DNA from: Rathayibacter sp. VKM Ac-2879
GTDB lineage: Bacteria; Actinomycetota; Actinomycetes; Actinomycetales; Microbacteriaceae
Assembly: GCF_015351245.1 (NCBI RefSeq)
Contig: NZ_JADKSO010000004.1
Location: 287,996 to 351,995, forward strand
Length of the DNA: 64,000 nt
Direction of reading: 5' to 3'
A program made the position numbers and the translations under genes. Below the pieces are notes generated by a model. It was not told where the DNA came from and did not search any database. It saw nothing but the letters and a program-made list of their open reading frames with translations. Positions 1 to 7,489 of this stretch are shown in pieces (position 1 is the first letter of the stretch; every line of letters begins with the position of its first letter).

Positions 1-2
1 CG

Positions 3-812
3 CCAGAGCCGCGGATGACGGTCGTTCGCTGGCTCACGGTGGGCGGCCTCCTGCTCGCGCTCGCGCAGATCCTGAGCGGTCTGGCCACGGGAGAGTATGC
101 CGAGATCCTCGGCATGGCGTCGTTGCTCGGGCCGGTGCTGGCCGCGCTGGTCGCCGCCCTCGGCCCGCTCGTGTTTCCGCGGCTGATCCTGGGGTGGACG
201 GCGCTCGTTCCCGCGCGACGCTCGACCGTGTGGTACCTCGCGCGCCACAGCGCCCAGTACCGTGCCGTGCAGTCCTCGGCCGGGATCCTCGCGCTCCTCC
301 TGTCCCTCTCGCTGCTCGGCGCACTGCTGGCGCCGCCGGCGACCGCGACGAACTGGGTCGCGATCACCCACGAGCTGGACACCGACTACTTCACCGCGGA
401 GACGTCCACCGCGATAGCGAACATCATCCTCCTGCTCGGCGGACCGCTGGCGCTCTCCGTGCTCGGGATCGCGGTCGTGGTCTTCATCGCGGGGTGCGAG
501 CGCAGCCGAGAGAACGCGCTGCTGCGCTCTGCCGGCTCGCTCGGCACGACGATCGTCGCCGCGAGTGCTCTCGAGGCGGTGATCATCGCGGTCACGGCGT
601 TCCTCCTCGGGCTCGCAGTGGTGTCGGCCCTCGCAGTGGCCGTCGCGGTCGCCCTCGGCAGCACATCCGGGGTCGTCGTTCCGCCGGCGGTTCCGCTGCT
701 CCCGCTTGCCGGGGTCGCGGCGGCCGGCGCGGCGCTGATCGCCGTGGCGAGCGTCGTGCCTGCAGCGCTGTCGATGCGGCGTTCCGTCCCGGCCTCCCTT
801 TCGGCCGAGTGA
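3..812 (+). CDS. ABC transporter permease, FtsX-like, C-terminal part (5' partial)
   Basis: The reading frame is open to the left window edge, so the true start lies outside; the first ATG inside is at 15. The visible 265 residues hold about six hydrophobic segments: residues ~5-25, ~32-55, ~85-106, ~134-160, ~178-212 and ~225-250. The spacing (long helix, extracellular stretch with TNWVAITHELD, then three helices) resembles the second half of FtsX/MacB-type permeases that work with a separate ATPase. The segment ENALLRSAGS is similar to the coupling helix found before the last three helices in this family. The two-component system follows 77 bases downstream on the same strand; such pairs often control ABC exporters for peptides or drugs, so a linked function is likely but inferred. 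The substrate cannot be told. Confidence 0.7.
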   Translation, partial: PEPRMTVVRWLTVGGLLLALAQILSGLATGEYAEILGMASLLGPVLAALVAALGPLVFPRLILGWTALVPARRSTVWYLARHSAQYRAVQSSAGILALLLSLSLLGALLAPPATATNWVAITHELDTDYFTAETSTAIANIILLLGGPLALSVLGIAVVVFIAGCERSRENALLRSAGSLGTTIVAASALEAVIIAVTAFLLGLAVVSALAVAVAVALGSTSGVVVPPAVPLLPLAGVAAAGAALIAVASVVPAALSMRRSVPASLSAE

Positions 813-875
813 CCGAGCAGGGGGAGGATTCGGCGCACGATCCGCGCCACGGCGCCGGCGCACCAGGACCGGAGC

Positions 876-881
876 TAGAGT
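876..881 (+). promoter_or_regulatory. -10 element (TAGAGT), leaderless histidine kinase
   Basis: TAGAGT lies 8 bases before the ATG at 890 and no Shine-Dalgarno sequence intervenes. This fits transcription starting at or next to the start codon. Confidence 0.5.
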
Positions 882-889
882 CGCGCAGC

Positions 890-2188
890 ATGACCGTTGC
901 TCCGCGCGACACTTCCTCATGGCGGAAGCCGTCGGCCTGGCCGCTTCGGCTGCTCGGCTACCAGACGATCACCGTCATCATGGTCGCGCTCGCCACGGCG
1001 TGCGTGCTCGCTGTGGTGACCGTGCCCCTCCTGCCGCTGCTCGTGCTGCTGTTCGCGGCGATCGAGCGCCGCCGGGGGGTGCTGCTCGGCTACCCGGCGA
1101 TCCCTCTGCCTCCGCGCGGTCAGGGTGGCGACACCGTCGGTGCCCGGCTGCATCGCGGCCTGGCCTACTCGGTGTCGTGGCGTCCCGTCGCCTCGTTCCT
1201 GGCCACCGTCGTCATCGGCGGCGTGCAGTGCGTGCTGGGGTACTACTGCAGCATGGTGGCCTCGTCGGCCGCGATGCTGCCCGCGCAGGTCGCCGCCTAT
1301 CGCAACGGCACGAGCGGGTGGACGCCGGCCGAGCCGATCCTGCTTCCCAGCAGCGTCAACTTCAGGATCACCGACGCCCCCCAGACGGTGTTCTGGATCG
1401 CGGCGACGATCCTCCTGCTCGCGGTCGCCTGGTATGCGGGATCGGTCCTGGCCCGCGTGCAGGCCCAGGTGGTGGGGCTCCTGCTCTCTCCGCGCGAGGC
1501 GGAGCTAGAGGGAGCGGTCGCCGAGCTCGAGGGCTCGCGGTCGACGCTCATCGACTCGTTCGAGAACGACCGCGTCCGCATCGAGCGCGATCTGCACGAC
1601 GGCGCTCAGCAGCACCTCGTCCTCACCGCGCTTCTCGTGGGTACAGCCGCGCGGCAGGTGCGCGCCCTCGAGGCCGGCAGCGGCAACGGCCCGGTGCTCG
1701 CGACGCTCGAGAAGGCACAGGCGAGCGCCGAGCTGGCGCTCTCGACCCTGAGGAGGACCGTCCTCGGCTTCTACACCGACGTGCTCACGGACCACGGGAT
1801 CACCGCTGCGGTCGAGGAGCTGGCTCAGAGGTCGGTCGTCCCGCTCGCGGTGCACTCGTCGCTCCACGATCGCTACGCGCCGGCCCTGGAGCGGTGTGCC
1901 TACTTCGCCGTGAGCGAGGCGGTGACGAACGCGCTCAAGCATTCCGCCGCCTCGCTGATCGAGGTCCACCTGTCCGACGTGGAGGGGCGGCTCATGGTCC
2001 GTGTCGCCGACGACGGGCACGGCGGCGCGGATCACGCCGCGGGCACCGGGATTCGCGGCTTGCGGGAGCGGGCGCGGAGCCTCGGCGGTACTCTCGCGAT
2101 GTCGAGTCCGAGTGGCGGGCCGACCGTTCTCGCCCTCGAGATCCCCCTCGGGGAGAGGGGTGACGCTCGACGAAGGATGTCCGGATGA
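890..2188 (+). CDS. Sensor histidine kinase, NarL/DesK class
   Basis: A 432-residue membrane sensor kinase. The N-terminal half has about four hydrophobic segments, including residues ~22-58, ~100-130 and ~165-185, with little extracellular sequence, so it may sense the membrane. A short coiled linker leads to the HisKA_3 box ERDLHDGAQQHL, with His236 as the phospho-acceptor. The C-terminal HATPase_c domain shows the N-box (SEAVTNALKHS) and the G-boxes (VADDGHGG, GTGIRGLRERA). The frame is open far upstream, but the ATG at 890 is chosen because the domain structure begins here and a -10 hexamer sits 8 bases before it. It overlaps the response regulator by 4 bases (ATGA), so the two are translationally coupled. 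The signal sensed is unknown. Confidence 0.93.
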   Translation: MTVAPRDTSSWRKPSAWPLRLLGYQTITVIMVALATACVLAVVTVPLLPLLVLLFAAIERRRGVLLGYPAIPLPPRGQGGDTVGARLHRGLAYSVSWRPVASFLATVVIGGVQCVLGYYCSMVASSAAMLPAQVAAYRNGTSGWTPAEPILLPSSVNFRITDAPQTVFWIAATILLLAVAWYAGSVLARVQAQVVGLLLSPREAELEGAVAELEGSRSTLIDSFENDRVRIERDLHDGAQQHLVLTALLVGTAARQVRALEAGSGNGPVLATLEKAQASAELALSTLRRTVLGFYTDVLTDHGITAAVEELAQRSVVPLAVHSSLHDRYAPALERCAYFAVSEAVTNALKHSAASLIEVHLSDVEGRLMVRVADDGHGGADHAAGTGIRGLRERARSLGGTLAMSSPSGGPTVLALEIPLGERGDARRRMSG

Positions 2189-2880
2189 GGATCATCGTCG
2201 CGGACGACTCCGCCCTCCTGCGCGACGGCATCTCGTCGCTGCTCGAGAGCGCGGACCACGAGGTGGTCACCGCGGTCGACGCGACCGACCTCCGTCAGCG
2301 CGTCCTGGCGGCGGGCGACGAGCTCGACCTCGTCATCACCGACGTGCGGATGCCTCCCGGCAACCGCAGCGACGGGGTCGATGCGGCGCTCGACCTTCGC
2401 CGCCAGCGGCCCGGTCTGCCCGTACTGCTGCTGTCGAACTTCATCGCGACCGCCTACCTCTCCGACCTCTTCGCCGAGGACAGCCGAGCCCTCGGCTATC
2501 TGCTGAAGGACCGCGTCGGGCGCGTGGATGACTTCCTCCGGAGCATCGAGCTCATCGCCAACGGCGGAACGGTGATCGACCCCGAGATTTTGTCGAGCGT
2601 CAGCGGGAAGCAGGCGCCCGCGTCGAGCATCGACGTGCTCAGTGCCCGCGAGTCGGAGGTGCTCGCGCTGATGGCGCAGGCGAGGTCGAACCCCGAGATC
2701 GGGTCTCTCCTGCACCTCAGCGACAGCGCCGTCTCGAAACACATCGGCTCGATCTTCGCCAAGCTCGGGCTCGCCGAATCCGACCCCGGCCACCGGCGTG
2801 TGCGTGCCGTGCTGCTGTACCTCGACTCCGTGCGTCAGCGGAGCGACGAGCCGAGAGCATTCGGCGGCCGCACGGCGTGA
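2185..2880 (+). CDS. Response regulator, LuxR/NarL family
   Basis: A 231-residue DNA-binding partner of the kinase just upstream. The receiver domain (residues 1-~120) has the acidic pair D7/D8, phospho-acceptor D53 in LVITDVRMPP, and the conserved lysine K108 in GYLLKDR. The C-terminal LuxR-type helix-turn-helix (~150-200) has the typical LSARESEVLALMAQ start and NPEIGSLLHLSDSAVSKHIGS recognition region. It starts inside the kinase stop codon (ATGA). Targets cannot be read directly; the neighbouring ABC permease and the downstream glycosyltransferase, which carries a perfect palindrome upstream, are candidates. Confidence 0.94.
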   Translation: MRIIVADDSALLRDGISSLLESADHEVVTAVDATDLRQRVLAAGDELDLVITDVRMPPGNRSDGVDAALDLRRQRPGLPVLLLSNFIATAYLSDLFAEDSRALGYLLKDRVGRVDDFLRSIELIANGGTVIDPEILSSVSGKQAPASSIDVLSARESEVLALMAQARSNPEIGSLLHLSDSAVSKHIGSIFAKLGLAESDPGHRRVRAVLLYLDSVRQRSDEPRAFGGRTA

Positions 2881-2930
2881 CAGCGCCTCACGCCGTGCGC
2901 TGATCGGCACGGGGGTGGAGCGGGGCGCGC

Positions 2931-2946
2931 GGGCAGTGCACTGCCC
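2931..2946. promoter_or_regulatory. Perfect 16-bp palindrome upstream of glycosyltransferase
   Basis: GGGCAGTGCACTGCCC is its own reverse complement. It sits 50 bases after the response regulator stop and 61 bases before the next start codon, just upstream of a possible -10 (TACCAT, 2959-2964). It could be an operator for a dimeric regulator. With no loop it is a poor terminator. Confidence 0.45.
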
Positions 2947-3007
2947 TGCACCCGGTCCTACCATCCGCTCCCTTCCCGCTCTCCCGGGTCTTTGATGGGC
3001 TTCTCTC

Positions 3008-4570
3008 ATGTCCCCGAACCATGTCGACCGCCTTCTCTCCGCCGTCTTGCTCGCCCTGTGGTTCGCGCTCTCCGCCGTCGCCGTCCATGTCCTTCCTCCT
3101 GTCGAGGTCGGCGCACCCTGGGTCGGACTGACGCTGACCTGGATGCTCGGCGTCGTGATCGGCACGGTCTGGATGGTGAGCCTCCGCTCGCTCGCCGTCC
3201 TCGTGCTCTACCCGCTGCTCGCCCGACGCCGACACGAGGTCCCGGCATACGAGTCGGACGCGGGGGTCGTCCTGCTCTCCTGCGCGGCCGACGACTTCAA
3301 CCCCCGCGCTCTCCGCGCGTCGATGAACCAGACGCACCCTCGAGTGAGCACCGTCATCCTGGACGACTCGAAGGACGAGCGGGTCCGAGCAGAGATCGAC
3401 TCCTTCGCCGCCCGCACCGGGGCCCGAGTGGTCAGGCGGGCCCGGCGCACGGGATTCAAGGCAGGCAACCTCAACGACTTCCTCCTGCGTGGCATCGACG
3501 AGGAGTATGTGGTCGTCGTCGACAGCGACGAGGTCCTGCCGCCCGACTTCGTCCGGCGTGCGCTCGACCACGCCGTCCACCGGGCACGGTCCGGAGTGCG
3601 GGTCGGCGTGGTCCAGGGCCGGCACCGCACGCTCCGGCGGGTCTCGGGCTTCGCGGACGAGTTCGGGGCGCTGCTCGAGACGCACGTGCGCGTCACGCAG
3701 CTCGTGCGATCCCGATTCGGCTTCTCCCACTTCATGGGGCGCGGCGCTCTGATCAGCACCGAGTGCCTCCGCGCCACCCGAGGGTTCCCGGAAGTCGTCG
3801 CTGAGGATCTCGCGTTCAGCATCGAGGCGACCGCGCAGGGATTCGAGATCGTGTATGCGCCCGAGCTGGTGAGCACAGAGGAGTTCCCCATCGACTATTT
3901 CGCCTTCAAGAAACAGCACGGCAAAGCCGCAGAGGGCAGCGTCGAGATCGTGCGGCAGTATCTCGCGCCGGTGCTTCGGTCGTCGCTGAGGCCCTGGCAG
4001 AAGGCCGACCTCCTCCTCGAGGTCCTGTCTGCCCCGTTGGGCGCGGCGCTGAGCGCGCTCCTGCTCGTCTTCTCGGCGATCGCCTCCTCCTCGGGGGAGG
4101 ACGTGCTGCCAAGCTGGGCCGGGGCCGCGATCGGACTGGGCGGGCTTCTCCCGCTCCTGCCGGAGGCGCTGCGCCGCCTCAGCCGGGGTGAGGTGCGCTC
4201 CGCGGCGGTCTTCCTCCTCCGTGCCCTGGTGCTGTACGCCTCGGTGCTGTGGACGACGGCCGCGGCGGTGTGGCGGGTGGTCGGAGGCGGCGGCGCGCGG
4301 TTCACGATCACCCCCAAGACGCGGAACACGTCGCAGTCGGCATCCTTCCGCAACGATGTGGTGGCGGCACTCGTGCTGAGTGGCCTGAGCGTCGTGGTCT
4401 GTGGTTCGGCGCTGCCCGCGCTCGGCTTCCTCGTGGCCGCGGGATGCGCGGTCTACCTCGGCGCGCGGAGCGGTGCGTGGGCGATTCCTGGACCTCAGAG
4501 GGCAAGCGTCGCTGCGCCGACGGCACACGGGGTGTCCTCTAAGCTGGGCGGATGGTCGACGTGGAGGTGA
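3008..4570 (+). CDS. Membrane glycosyltransferase, family 2
   Basis: A 520-residue cellulose-synthase-like glycosyltransferase. Two N-terminal membrane helices (~8-28, ~40-72) precede a cytoplasmic GT-A domain (~80-320) with LDDSKDE, FKAGNLNDFL, the metal-binding DSDEVLPPDF (DxD) and the catalytic-base region VVAEDLAF. About five more hydrophobic segments follow (~345-485). The usual QxxRW motif is not evident; KKQHGKAAEG stands at that place, so it is a divergent member. It probably uses an NDP-sugar to build or modify an envelope polysaccharide. A 127-base gap with a palindrome separates it from the response regulator. Its last 19 bases overlap the next gene, whose putative -10 lies inside this coding region. 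Confidence 0.85.
   Translation: MSPNHVDRLLSAVLLALWFALSAVAVHVLPPVEVGAPWVGLTLTWMLGVVIGTVWMVSLRSLAVLVLYPLLARRRHEVPAYESDAGVVLLSCAADDFNPRALRASMNQTHPRVSTVILDDSKDERVRAEIDSFAARTGARVVRRARRTGFKAGNLNDFLLRGIDEEYVVVVDSDEVLPPDFVRRALDHAVHRARSGVRVGVVQGRHRTLRRVSGFADEFGALLETHVRVTQLVRSRFGFSHFMGRGALISTECLRATRGFPEVVAEDLAFSIEATAQGFEIVYAPELVSTEEFPIDYFAFKKQHGKAAEGSVEIVRQYLAPVLRSSLRPWQKADLLLEVLSAPLGAALSALLLVFSAIASSSGEDVLPSWAGAAIGLGGLLPLLPEALRRLSRGEVRSAAVFLLRALVLYASVLWTTAAAVWRVVGGGGARFTITPKTRNTSQSASFRNDVVAALVLSGLSVVVCGSALPALGFLVAAGCAVYLGARSGAWAIPGPQRASVAAPTAHGVSSKLGGWSTWR
4540..4545 (+). promoter_or_regulatory. -10 element (TAAGCT), leaderless thioredoxin-like gene
   Basis: TAAGCT ends 6 bases before the ATG at 4552 and lies inside the 3' end of the glycosyltransferase gene, so the small downstream pair can be transcribed on its own. 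Confidence 0.5.
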
Positions 4571-4821
4571 CACTCGTGGGAAAGCCCGGCTGTCATCTTT
4601 GCGACGATGCGCGCTCAGTGGTCGAGGGGGTCCTTGCCACGATCGCCGGCGAGCCCGGTGCCCCGACCGTCTCGGTGAACGACGTCTCGATCCTCGAGGA
4701 CCCGGATCTGCACGAGCGTTTCGTGGAGGAGATCCCGGTGTTGTTGATCGACGGGCGCGTCCACACGTACTGGCGCGTCGATCCGACGCGTCTTCGCAGA
4801 GCCCTCCTGGAGCACGTATGA
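4552..4821 (+). CDS. Glutaredoxin-like (DUF836) protein
   Basis: An 89-residue thioredoxin-fold protein. The redox-type motif CHLC occurs at residues ~14-17 in VGKPGCHLCDDA, and EEIPVLLIDGRVH gives the cis-proline region (P at ~62) and the following strand. The length and pattern match the DUF836/glutaredoxin 2 family, which are putative thiol-disulfide oxidoreductases without a settled substrate. In actinobacteria such genes are often near redox-sensing or respiratory loci. The start at 4552 overlaps the previous gene by 19 bases. The stop overlaps the ATG of the next gene (ATGA), so the two are coupled. Confidence 0.82.
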   Translation: MVDVEVTLVGKPGCHLCDDARSVVEGVLATIAGEPGAPTVSVNDVSILEDPDLHERFVEEIPVLLIDGRVHTYWRVDPTRLRRALLEHV

Positions 4822-5120
4822 CCATCCGACACGTCGTCGCCTGGAAGCTGAACGCCGTCGACCCGGCGCAACGCGCTGAGCACACCACCCAGATCTCGGA
4901 GGCGCTGCGCAGCCTCCTTCCGATCATTCCCGAGATCGAGTCGATGACGATCGGCAAGAACGCGATGTTCCCGAAGGACAACTTCGACATGGTGCTCGTC
5001 GCCGACTACGCCGACGCCGACGCGCTCAACGCCTACGTCGAGCATCCCGATCACCGGCGTGTGGCGGGCTTCATCCGTCCGCTCGTGCGCGAGCGGGCGT
5101 GCGTTGACTTCGAGGTCTGA
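4818..5120 (+). CDS. Dabb (stress-responsive A/B barrel) family protein
   Basis: A 100-residue protein starting MTIRHVVAWKLN, the typical opening of the Dabb domain (dimeric ferredoxin-like alpha/beta barrel). Also visible are PEIESMTIGKN, FDMVLVADYADADALNAY and the HPDHRRVAGFIRP motif near the end, all standard for the family. Members form small dimers and most have no assigned reaction. It is translationally coupled to the DUF836 gene through an ATGA overlap, so the two probably act in the same process. Confidence 0.85.
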   Translation: MTIRHVVAWKLNAVDPAQRAEHTTQISEALRSLLPIIPEIESMTIGKNAMFPKDNFDMVLVADYADADALNAYVEHPDHRRVAGFIRPLVRERACVDFEV

Positions 5121-5222
5121 GCGGCGCCGGATCGCGGCCTCGTGATCCGAATGTTGTAGAACGAACCCTGTTCGGGGGATTCTTCTTCTTCGGGTCCTCT
5201 CGGTTGCCACCTAGGCTCTTCT

Positions 5223-5241
5223 CGGGGAGGCCTGCTCCCCG
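5223..5241 (+). promoter_or_regulatory. Leader hairpin upstream of DP-repeat protein
   Basis: CGGGGAG and CTCCCCG form a perfect 7-bp stem with a 5-base loop, between a possible -10 (TAGGCT, 5212-5217) and the AGGAGG ribosome site before the ATG at 5282. It may stabilise the leader or be a transcription pause site. The rest of the gap 5121-5281 shows nothing recognised. Confidence 0.35.
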
Positions 5242-5281
5242 TGTCCGGGGTGCATTCAGCGTCTCGTGAGGAGGAACGTCC

Positions 5282-6769
5282 ATGTCACGACGCCGTACCG
5301 CGGCTTCCACGCTCGCGCTCGCCGTGCTGCTCCTCCACCTCGCGCTGCCGGCCCAGGCGGCCGAGACCGTTCCGCGCGTGCAGACCGAGGTGGTCGACCC
5401 CGCGGAGCCGACCGATCCTGCCGTCCCCGGGGATCCGACCGATCCGGTCGATCCCACTGATCCGGTCGATCCGACTGACCCCGTCGACCCGACGGACCCG
5501 GTCGACCCCACGGACCCGACCGACCCCGCCACGCCCGACCCGGAGCCGACCGATTCGACGACTCCCGACCCGGGGCCGAGCGAGCCCGCGGTCGACCCCT
5601 CGCCGAGCGATCCCGCACCGAACCCCGATCCGACGACGGTCCCCGATCCGGGAACCGGTGGCGGTACCGGAGGCGGCGACTCCGGGGGTGGCCAGCCCGG
5701 CGGCGGCCAGTCCGGCGGATCGAGCGGTGCCGGAGACACGAGCGGTTCTGCCGGCGGGACTCCAACGAGCCAGGCCGGCAGCGCTGCCCCGCCCCCCTCC
5801 TCGCCTGGGCGCACCCTCCTCTCGACCTCGACGGGCGACGCCGCGTCGGCCCCCGTTCCCGTGACCGGGGGCGCACCCGTCGTCGAATCGGCAGCCCCCG
5901 CCGTCTCGGTTTATCTCACCCGAGACGCCGGCATCGACGCCTCCTCGCTCACGGTCGAACTTGCGCGCTTCTACGGCGTCGGAGTCGCCTACGCGGGTTT
6001 CCAGCGCGAGGAGAACGCGACGCTCAGCCTCCGTGCCCCCGGCGGCACCGAGACGGCGCTCTCGGTCGAGGGCCGCCAGGACGGCGCGACCAGCAGCACC
6101 GGCTCGGCGACCGTGCCCGCCTCCGCCCTGACATCGATCGGCAGCTACACCGTCACCGCTACGGGCGACCGCGGATCGACGGCCGCGACCACGTTCGCGC
6201 TCGCTGCCTCCACCGGCCCGGGCGTGCTCGTCGAGCCACGCGTCTCGACGAGCAGCGAAGCGGGGTCTCCGCGGGGCGCCGTGTGGGGCTTCGGTCCGGT
6301 CGAGAGCGTCTCGGTCCGAGCGTTCACCACCACGGGCGTCCGCGCCGAGCTCGCCGCGGGCGAGCTCTCGGTGCGAGTGGACGCGCTCGGGTGGGCCGGC
6401 CTCGACCTCGGCGCCGCGATCGTGAAGGAGGCGACTGCGCCCGTCTACTGCATCGTCGCCGTGGGGTCGATCAGCAAGCGCACCGCGGCGGTCACCGTCT
6501 CGTACCCGAGCGAGGGCTCCTCCACCTCGCCGCCCGAAGCGTCGCAGGTCTGCGGAGTCGCGATCGAATCGGCGATCTCGGGTCTCGTCGCGCCGAGCTC
6601 CGGCACCCGCGCCGGAGGCCTCTCGGCCGGCGTCGGGCTCGCGATCGGCGCGGGAGTCCTCGTCGCTGCCCTCCTCGCCGGCCTGCTCGCCGCCGTCGTC
6701 GTGCGGCGCCGCCGTGAGAACGCCGACCTGCTCGTCGGCGGCCCGCTCCCGCATCAGCAGCAGGAGTGA
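5282..6769 (+). CDS. Secreted, membrane-anchored surface protein with Asp-Pro repeats
   Basis: A 495-residue protein of unknown function with a clear export layout. A Sec signal peptide (residues 1-26, ending ALPAQA) is followed by a run of (T/V)DP tripeptides (~45-80), a Pro/Asp/Ser-rich stretch and a Gly/Ser-rich linker (~130-185). A mostly beta, Ig-like ectodomain follows (~195-420; APVSVYLTRD-type strands and AAVTVSYP). A C-terminal helix (~449-472) ends in RRRRENAD, a stop-transfer signal. The DP/Gly linker probably spans the cell wall. No sortase motif is seen, so anchoring is by the helix. The ribosome site GAGGAGG precedes the ATG. It is likely an envelope or surface protein. The signal peptide and anchor are clear, the role is not. 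Confidence 0.75.
   Translation: MSRRRTAASTLALAVLLLHLALPAQAAETVPRVQTEVVDPAEPTDPAVPGDPTDPVDPTDPVDPTDPVDPTDPVDPTDPTDPATPDPEPTDSTTPDPGPSEPAVDPSPSDPAPNPDPTTVPDPGTGGGTGGGDSGGGQPGGGQSGGSSGAGDTSGSAGGTPTSQAGSAAPPPSSPGRTLLSTSTGDAASAPVPVTGGAPVVESAAPAVSVYLTRDAGIDASSLTVELARFYGVGVAYAGFQREENATLSLRAPGGTETALSVEGRQDGATSSTGSATVPASALTSIGSYTVTATGDRGSTAATTFALAASTGPGVLVEPRVSTSSEAGSPRGAVWGFGPVESVSVRAFTTTGVRAELAAGELSVRVDALGWAGLDLGAAIVKEATAPVYCIVAVGSISKRTAAVTVSYPSEGSSTSPPEASQVCGVAIESAISGLVAPSSGTRAGGLSAGVGLAIGAGVLVAALLAGLLAAVVVRRRRENADLLVGGPLPHQQQE
5431..5526 (+). repeat. In-frame 9-base repeat encoding DP tripeptides
   Basis: About ten 9-base units of the type GAYCCNRYC/GACCCNACN encode alternating VDP and TDP. Synonymous differences between units (gatccg, gacccc, gaccccg) show some age, but copy number could still vary by slippage. 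Confidence 0.7.
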
Positions 6770-6780
6770 CGTCCGCGGTC

Positions 6781-7383
6781 TCAGACGAGCGCACCCCAGT
6801 CGGTCGCGGTGTCGTCTCGGACGACCTCGACGCTCGCCACTGAGCGCATCCCGCTCCGCATCGGGAACGACAGCCAGACGTCGGTGATGTGCGCCTTCTC
6901 GAGACTCTCCGCGACCGCGGCGTCGTCTGTCGTGCTCAGAAGGATCAGGTGCACCACGAAGCGCTGGCCGTCGCAGGAATGCCGCAGCCGTCGTCCGATC
7001 GCGGCTGTCCCCGACCACCTGCCGTCGGGAGTCATCGCGACTCCATGGTGGGGGTAGTAGACGCCGGGGTCCTCCTCCACGAAGAGGCGGAGGGTGTAGC
7101 CGGCCGGGAGAGGTTCGAAGGAGCCGGAGGCCTCCACGAGATGGCAGTGGCGGCTCCCTGCCAGGGGCTGCTCGAGAGTGTGCTGGAGCCTCTGGGCTGC
7201 ACGTTCGGCGCGGATCCCCGCCCACTGGCGAGAGGCGATGAACGCCACCGACACGATGGCGGACGCGAGGACCACGAGGACGGTCCCCCCGGGATCGAAG
7301 TCGCGGAGGAACGTGATGACAGTCTGAGCGGAGGCGAAGAGCCACCAGAACAGCGTGACTCCGCGGCGCCAGGGGTGCTGCAT
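6781..7383 (-). CDS. Small membrane protein of unknown function
   Basis: A 200-residue protein with two N-terminal hydrophobic segments (~8-24 and ~34-52), a short charged stretch (RQWAGIRAERAAQRLQH) and a soluble, mixed alpha/beta C-terminal domain of about 130 residues. That domain includes GYTLRLFVEEDPGVYYPHHG and ends in DDTATDWGALV. No known family was recognised. It is on the minus strand, 106 bases downstream of the broken lacZ, and converges with the surface-protein gene with an 11-base gap. No strong ribosome site is seen before the ATG. Confidence 0.6.
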   Translation of the reverse strand: MQHPWRRGVTLFWWLFASAQTVITFLRDFDPGGTVLVVLASAIVSVAFIASRQWAGIRAERAAQRLQHTLEQPLAGSRHCHLVEASGSFEPLPAGYTLRLFVEEDPGVYYPHHGVAMTPDGRWSGTAAIGRRLRHSCDGQRFVVHLILLSTTDDAAVAESLEKAHITDVWLSFPMRSGMRSVASVEVVRDDTATDWGALV

Positions 7384-7489
7384 CGCCTCTCCCTCCCGGT
7401 GGCTCGATGAGGAGAAGTGTGGCCTGTCCGGCCGGAGGAGTCACCTGTTCGTGACCTGATCCGTCATCTTTGCCGCTGTGCTCGCGTCC

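Noticed and set aside
5431-5526. Short direct repeats as a CRISPR array
   Set aside because: The units are 9 bases, contiguous, in frame and encode DP tripeptides; there are no spacers. No CRISPR array or cas gene was seen anywhere in the window.
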